Positions 16,840 through 24,300 of a stretch of DNA of 27,039 bases are shown piece after piece. The DNA is taken from IMG/VR virus record IMGVR_UViG_3300025276_000177, positions 1 through 27,039 of that record; one strand, written 5' to 3'. This stretch comes from a virus. The position numbers and the translations under genes are program-made. The notes under the pieces were generated by a model. That model saw only the letters and a program-made list of their open reading frames with translations, was not told the DNA's origin and searched no databases. How positions within the stretch are numbered: position 1 is the stretch's first letter; every line of letters starts with the position of its first letter.

Positions 16840-18336
16840 ATGGCATATAACAACCCACAATACAGCGCTTACGTTTCAACGGCAGCAGGTACTCAAGCAG
16901 CTTTACAAGGCATATCAAACTCTACAAGTAAAATAGCTCAAATAGTAAACGCTAGACAGCAAAGAGAATTACAAGAAAGAAAAGCAAAAAATCTTTTATT
17001 AGACAAGAAAAAAGAACAAAAAACAGCGGCGTTTAATACTCAATTATCTAAAGCTGTTGCAACTGGTAAAATAACAGATGTAGAAGGTGATTTTGGTTAT
17101 CTTAGAGATGAATATTATAACTTAGTTCAACAATACGGTAATGATGGAGTAAGTAAAACAGATTTAGATTTTAAAATGTCAAAAATAGTAGGTATGATAC
17201 CTGCTTTTGTTACAAATATAACAAATCAATCTGTGGATGTTGGAGAATGGAAAAGCTCTACACCAGGTCAAAGAGATCCAGCAATGGACCCTACTCTTGG
17301 AGAATATCTAGATACTATGGGTCAAACAGATGGGTATCAACCTCCACAAAGAGATAAAGACGGTAACTTAACAGTAGGTGGTTTCCAAATGGAACATAAA
17401 CCAAATATTGAAACTGGAACATGGGACACTGTTGTCACTGAATATAAAATAGGTGAACCACCTAGACTTGTTAGATCAGTTAATAGTGGCGCTTATTCTT
17501 TAAGTGAACAAGGTATATTTAACATAACCGAAGGTCCTTTAAATACTCAAACAGAGATAGCTACTGGAATTAATTTATACGCGAAAAATTCTAAAGGAGA
17601 AATACAAGAAGGCGTGCTAAATGATAAATACGTTCAAGAGTTTATTAGAACTGGAAAAGAAGGATACCAACAAAGAGTTCAAACAGCTAACACAGTTTTA
17701 ATTAGAGCAAATATTCAAAACGCTACAGATGTTCAAGCGTCTAGTTATTTAATTAACTCGCAAACAGCAGCTACTGCGTGGAATAATAATTTCATAAAAG
17801 AAGTTCCAAATGATTTGCAAGAAAAAATAAACATTACTAACAAATCTGCTTTAAAGTCAGGTAAAGAAAATGGATCAAGCGATGATGATATATTAGAGGC
17901 TCAACAAGCTTTTAAAAATGACATATTAATTAAAGCTGGTTTAAACCCTGTTGAATATGAAATGTGGAGTCCTGATGATGAAGTAACACCTGAAAAAACA
18001 GCATTAATGAAAGAAGGCACAATGCGTTCTTTTATGAAAAATAACGATAATTTATTTACCGAGAAATATTCTCAAGGTTCTGTAAGACCTTATAAAGGAG
18101 AGGGTGCAATAGAAATTTCAAAACAATTATCAGCCTTTAGAAAATTAACGCCGCAAGTAAAAGCTAATAACGTAAACGGTAAAGCTGCTTTTTGGACTCT
18201 GAGCGAAGACAAAACAGCATACGAATTAAGACAATACAACGAAATAGGTGATACTGGACTATTTGATATGGTGATAATAAATGGATTTGCTCCTATACCA
18301 GTAGGTGATGAAACAGCTTTCAATGCAGCATTTTAA
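16840..18336 (+). CDS. Internal virion protein (putative)
   Basis: A 498-residue protein, helical at both ends, with an N-terminal basic-acidic helix (NARQQRELQERKAKNLLLDKK, about residues 37-57) and a middle part with beta strands and short loops. I do not recognise a domain. Its place between a probable T7 gp14-like protein and a giant internal protein matches the run of two to three internal core proteins in T7-like and crAss-like podoviruses (comparable to T7 gp15). No transmembrane segment, signal peptide or catalytic motif is apparent. The gene follows the previous one by 19 bases and precedes the giant gene by 17, so all three are probably expressed together and packed together in the capsid. 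Confidence 0.62.
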   Translation: MAYNNPQYSAYVSTAAGTQAALQGISNSTSKIAQIVNARQQRELQERKAKNLLLDKKKEQKTAAFNTQLSKAVATGKITDVEGDFGYLRDEYYNLVQQYGNDGVSKTDLDFKMSKIVGMIPAFVTNITNQSVDVGEWKSSTPGQRDPAMDPTLGEYLDTMGQTDGYQPPQRDKDGNLTVGGFQMEHKPNIETGTWDTVVTEYKIGEPPRLVRSVNSGAYSLSEQGIFNITEGPLNTQTEIATGINLYAKNSKGEIQEGVLNDKYVQEFIRTGKEGYQQRVQTANTVLIRANIQNATDVQASSYLINSQTAATAWNNNFIKEVPNDLQEKINITNKSALKSGKENGSSDDDILEAQQAFKNDILIKAGLNPVEYEMWSPDDEVTPEKTALMKEGTMRSFMKNNDNLFTEKYSQGSVRPYKGEGAIEISKQLSAFRKLTPQVKANNVNGKAAFWTLSEDKTAYELRQYNEIGDTGLFDMVIINGFAPIPVGDETAFNAAF

Positions 18337-18353
18337 TAATTAAATAATAGAAC

Positions 18354-21300
18354 ATGGCAGAAATTATATATATTGCAAACGGCAAAGAGTACACTGAAAG
18401 TGAGCTCGCTGCTTTAGCAGATCAAAATGGAAAAGATCTTGAAGAGTTTAAAATGCTTTTAGGTGCTGTAGTTAAACAACAAGAACAAGATTTTCAAGAA
18501 GACTCAACTGTACAGGATGCAAATGTGGAGTCTGCAAACAACCCAGCATCCGAAGATACGGATTCGTTTTCGGTAAATACTTCTACGGCTTCACTAGATA
18601 ACTCTTTAGTAGCATCTACTGATTTATTAGGATCAGAAGAAGATGTTCAAACTTTATTACGATCTAGACTTTCTGCCGTAGGTATTACCTCAACAGAAGG
18701 AACTTCATTTGGAAGTATGGATGCTTTAAACTTACAAAATGAATCAGACAGATTGTATGACGAACAAAATCCATATGGTATTGGTTTAAGATCTACTTTA
18801 GACGCTGTATCTGTTAACGATGATGATGATTTAGAAAACTCTGCTAATGAAATAAATGAGTTTATAAAAACAAATGGTAATGTTAATTTTTTAAATGAAG
18901 CAAACGCTAGAAGTGGTGAAGTGTTTAATGAATTAACTCAATACATAGAAGCTCCAACTATAGAAAAACAAGACCTAGAGCAACAATACTGGGATGATAT
19001 TAGAAATAAGTTTGCTAAAATTAAAAAAACAGTAACAACAGGTGGTATTTCAAGTATATTTGATACATCAACAAAAAGAGCAAAAGACGGAACTGTTAGA
19101 TATGGAGAAGATCTTACTGAAAAAGATTTTGATTCTAAAAAAGAATTTGAATTATATAAAATTTACGACGAAGGTGGAGATTTAGGTCAAGCATCTGAAG
19201 AACAATTAAATGAATTTGACGCTAAAAGAATTGCAAAATATAAAGCTAGAAGATTTTCAGAGTTTAGTACTGATTTAGACAAAACAACAAGGTTTGATTT
19301 ACTTGCTTTAACTTATAATATAGGTAATCAAGCAGAAGATGCTATAGAGCAACTACCTAAAGACCTTGCTTTGTTTGAAAAAAGAGAACAAAACTACAAA
19401 AACTACGCAGCAACATATACTGACAATCCAACTCTTGAAAACTGGGAAGGACTTACTATAGCTTTTGAAGATGTTGTAGATTCTCAAAGCACATTACAAT
19501 CCACTCAAGACATTGTAGGAAATTATAAAGAAGTTGTGCCTTTAGGTATAAAAAACTTTGGAGCAAACTATGATAGATTACAACAGCTTAGAACAGGTTT
19601 TAAGTCTTTAGGAGCTAACGGCATGTATTTAAATGCTCAAATGGAAGAATTAACTGGAATCTTTGAACTGAAAGAGTCTATATATGGAGAAGAATTTATG
19701 GAACAATTTTCTGAGTCATCAATGGTAGATCTTGGTGAGGATATAAGAAAAGAAACTAGTAAATTTCAAGAATCAATTAAAGTAGATGAAATACAATCTT
19801 TAAAAGATGCGGGAAGATGGCTGTCATCAAGCACTACTCAATTATTACCTTCTTTCAGCATGGCTTTAACTGGGCCTATGGCTCTTCCTTTGTTTTTTGT
19901 AACAGGAGCGGGTGCAGCTGGATTAGATGTAGCTATTGATCAAAAAAACGCAGGTATAAGATTTGCGAAAAACTTCGATTTACTTAATGATAAATCAAAA
20001 ACATTAGATCCTTTTCAAATAATGGGAATTGAAGAGGAAATGAAGCAAGATAAAAAAACGTTAGAAATAACACCTGGTCAAAAATTAACTAAACAATTTG
20101 TTGATGGTATAGCTGAAGTTATGTTTGAAAAATATGGTACAATGCTTTTAATGAGAAACGTTAAGCAAGGTATAAAATCCATGGGTAGGATGAGTAAAAT
20201 GGAAGCTTTTACATATGCAGGAAAAGGATTTATTGGCGGTAACATTAGAGAAGGTGGTTCAGAATGGGGTACCAATGCTGTTCAAAACTTTGCTAGCATT
20301 TATGTTTTAGATCAAAACAAAAACTTTTTCCCTGAAGATGCTGAAGGCTTTGAAAAATTTAAAGGATCTTTTACAGGTGGATTAGAAGTTTATGCTCAAG
20401 GTGGATTAATGGGTAGTGGTATAAATAGTATAAATGGTTATAAAGCTGTAAAACAAGCTATTGTTAGCGAAATCTATACTAAAGCAGATATGACTGCTTT
20501 AAAAGAAAGTTTAGCTAAATTAAAAGAATTAACAGGAGTTGATCTTGTAACAAATCCTGGAGCTGTTATTCCTGGCCCACATAAACCAGAGGTTCAAAAA
20601 CTAATAGATGAAATACAAAACGAAAAATATGCTTTAGATGAGCAAACTTTAAATAGACTAGGAACTGAATTAACGTATGATCAAGTATTTGAAATTGGAG
20701 AATTAAACTATAAATTAAGAGAAAACAATACAGAATTTCAAGCTTTAGCTAGCATGAAAGACGTAACTCCTGAACAATTAAGGTTATTAGAAACTAAGCA
20801 TAGAAATCAGTTTGAACTTCTCATGAATCAAAGAGAAAAAATACTGGTAGATAAAGACTCTGAAAAAACAAACGTAGAAAATAATACATTAAATCAATTA
20901 GGCTTTAATATCACTTCAGGTTATCAAATGTATAATGCTAGAATGACAAACGCTAGTTTATTTAATATAAACAAACGATGGGTTGATTCTTCTCAAGAAA
21001 CAAAACAATTATACTACGATCAAGCAAGAAAAGAACTAGACGACGAAGGTAGTGTAAAATTACCAGTAAGTTTAGCAAGTAAAGAAGCCATAGAAAAAAG
21101 AGGTAAACAAAAATATTTTAAAGAAATTTATACTAAAAGCTTTGAATCAGGTCTAGAAAATGCTAAAAAATTTACAGAAACTTTTATAACAGAAGATATT
21201 GTTTGGACTATAGCTCAAGGTAAAGATTCTAAAAATGAAATAATATTAGCTTATGCCGCAGCTTTAGAAAACACAGAGCTTACGGAAAAAGAAAAAAACA

Positions 21301-24300
21301 CTAGAAAAGCAGATTTATTAAAAACTTTAAACGACGGTAGTTTTGACGGCGTTAGTGTTGGTAATGCTATAATAGTAAACAAAGACGCTGCTATAGAAAA
21401 AATGAGAACTGGAATAAATGCTCACGAAGCTTTACACCCTTATATAAAGCAACAGTTTAAAACTCAAAAAAACATTGACGAAAAAGGCCAGCAATTATTA
21501 GACTTTTTAGAAGAATCTCAACCAGATTTATTTGCTCAAGTAAAATTTAGGTTAGATCAAAGTTATAAAAAAGTAGGCGAAAATGGAAAACTTGTAAAAG
21601 ACGAGGCGTATTATGAAGAAGCTATGAACGCTTTATCAGATGTGTTAGCTGACGATAGTGGAGATTTTGGTTCTAATATAAAGCCTGAAACAATAAATGT
21701 TCTTAGAAATTTTATAAATGGTTTTTTACCTAGCGCTTTACAATTTAAAGAAAATCAAGGATTTGCAGTATTTCAATTTGTAAAAGATTTTAATAAAGCC
21801 GCTCATTTTGGTGATAAATACAGACAAAGCAAAGGTAATCCAGCTGCTGTTATGGATGAAGAAGAAAAAGCTGAAGCAAAAGTAAATTTCTCTTTAAGTA
21901 AACCAGCAAGAAGAGCTAAAACTATAGTTGATAATATAGGTACTGCTGAAAACTATGATCCTAATTCTGAAGCTTTAATAAAAGAACTACAAGGTGCAAA
22001 AGGTTCACCAGGTATGATTGATGCTGTTATATCAGGAACTTTTAAAGGTTTAAGAGCAGAGGTTCAAGAGGAATTAAAACAAGATATTTTATTTAATTTA
22101 GTTAACCCTAGTAGAACTGGAAAAAGTGATTTAAACGCTTTTGTTCCAGCTGAATATGATAATGATGGCAAAAAAACAAAAGGTAATACTAGTTTATATG
22201 GATATTTAAACGGTAGAATTTCTTTTAGAATGCTAGATGCTTTAAGAAAAAATCCTGAACTTATAAACAATTATAAAGAACAAATTGACGAAGGTACTTT
22301 AAAAATTGAAGGAGACGCAAACGTTAAAAATGTAGATTTAGTTGCTGAAAAGCCTATATACAAAAGCTTGTTAGCTAGTAGAGTTGTTGACACTGATGTG
22401 TTAAAGAACATTAATGCTAAAGTAGTTAAAACAGTTAGAGTTTTAAAAAATCGTATAGACAAAGCTGTAAGTAAAAACACTACTCAAACTCCAATAGTTA
22501 GAGAAATCATAAACTCAGTTGGAAAAGATGTTGATATAGACATCAAAAAAGAAATGGGTGGCAAAGATAATAATACGTTTAAAAATTATCTTACTAAAAA
22601 TAAAAAAGCAATTTTAGAAAACATGACCACTACTTATTTGGCTAAAGCTTTTCCAGAAGCAATTCAAAAAAAGGTTGATGGTAATTGGACTAGCGATTGG
22701 CAAGGTAAAGAAACTGATATTTCTGATACTTCTACTAATTTAGCTGGAATGACATCAGGGTTTCAATTAATGAGACGTTTACCTAATGTTAACAATCAAA
22801 TAAGTACTGAACAATTTCTAGAAAATTACATAGAAAAAAACGGAAGCTTAGTAAGAGGTAGAAAAGAATCTTTAGCTAAAGCTATTGGTGGAGAAGTTAG
22901 TTTTGAAATAATAAACAGAGATTTAAAAACAGAAGGTCCAATATATCAAGCGTTGGTTGTTAACCAGGAGGCTTTAGGATTAATTGTTGCTGAAAATTCT
23001 ATTGATGAATTAACAAAACAAATGGAGCGTGGTCAAATTAAATTTAGCGTTACTCCAGAAGCAATGACTGATGGATTATATGAGTTACTTGATGTAGCTG
23101 CTAATTTTAATACTAATTCAAATTTCTTTAAAGAGTCTTTTGATTATCAAGATCCAGATATTCAAAACCAATGGAATAAATTAGGTCTTACTGATATGTT
23201 TAGCGAAGGTCAAACTGGATTTAAAAGTCCATTATTGAAATGGGCAGATCTACCTAGCGTCTTTAAACCTTATTTAAAAATATATAGACAAACTATTACA
23301 GCTAAGTCACAAGAAAAGTCTATGGATCAATTAAAAGACTTCTCTGAAGCTTTAATGAAAGAAATGCCTTCAGATTTAGTTAAATTTTTAGGAGCTGACG
23401 TATTTGGTTTAACTAATAGATATTTAGATCCTGCGCTTACTAAAAGAGACAAAGATGGTAACATTATAATTGGCGAGCAAGGTAAATATGCTGATACTGC
23501 AAACTTAAGAAAAGAAATAATTGACAATGCAGATAATTTAGACTTACCATTTAATCCAGCTAATCTAGAAATATATAATTCTTCTTCTGGAATCATGCAA
23601 CAAATAGGTAAAGTATTAGATAAGCCAATATCAAAAGCTGAAAAACTATTAGAAATAGAAAGAAGATTTGGAGACAGAATACGTAGTGCTAACGGCGCTA
23701 ACAAAGCTGCTTTAAATTATTTAATGGAGAAAGCAACTGAAATGTTAATTTCTAAACCAGAATTAACTCCAGGCTTTATGCGCTGGATGGAATCAAACAC
23801 TAGTAATGCTAGAGGCATGAGAGGTTTAACAACCTTAGATATGTTTGATGTAAGAGATGGTTCACAAGCAGCGACAGAATCTCATCCTGATTATTTAGAT
23901 GCTCTTCAGTTTGCTAGAGATTCAGCTAAAAAATCTTATGATAAATTATCTGCAAAAAGAAAAAAAGAAATTTCACTAGAGTTTTATATTAATAACAGAT
24001 TAGCAAATCCTACAACAGGAGCATTATCTCATTTAAGACACAAAGGAGAGCATGTAGATCCTGCTGCTAATGTTTCTTTTGCTTTAGCTAAAATAGTTTT
24101 AACAAATGCCGCTAGAGGATTAAAATATGAATCTCAAATAGAGACTATATTAGTTAATCAAGCTATTGAAATTAATGAAGCTATTGCTAATTACTCTCAA
24201 ACATTAGGTGTAAAACTATATTCAGACATACAAGACGGTAAATTAGGTTCAACTAGTAAAGCTGGTGATTTTAGAGTATTATCACTAAGTACAGATCAAC

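Noticed and set aside
19302-19329. LALTYNIGN stretch as a phage lysozyme-like domain
   Set aside because: The short likeness to lysozyme 'SFxFNxG' is not supported by the catalytic glutamate, aspartate and threonine spacing around it.
23327-23704. 125-codon - strand frame, the longest on that strand
   Set aside because: It lies wholly within the giant + strand gene. Leucine/serine-rich frames of this kind arise opposite AT-rich coding sequence, and no leader or terminator goes with it. The other - strand frames are rejected for the same reason.
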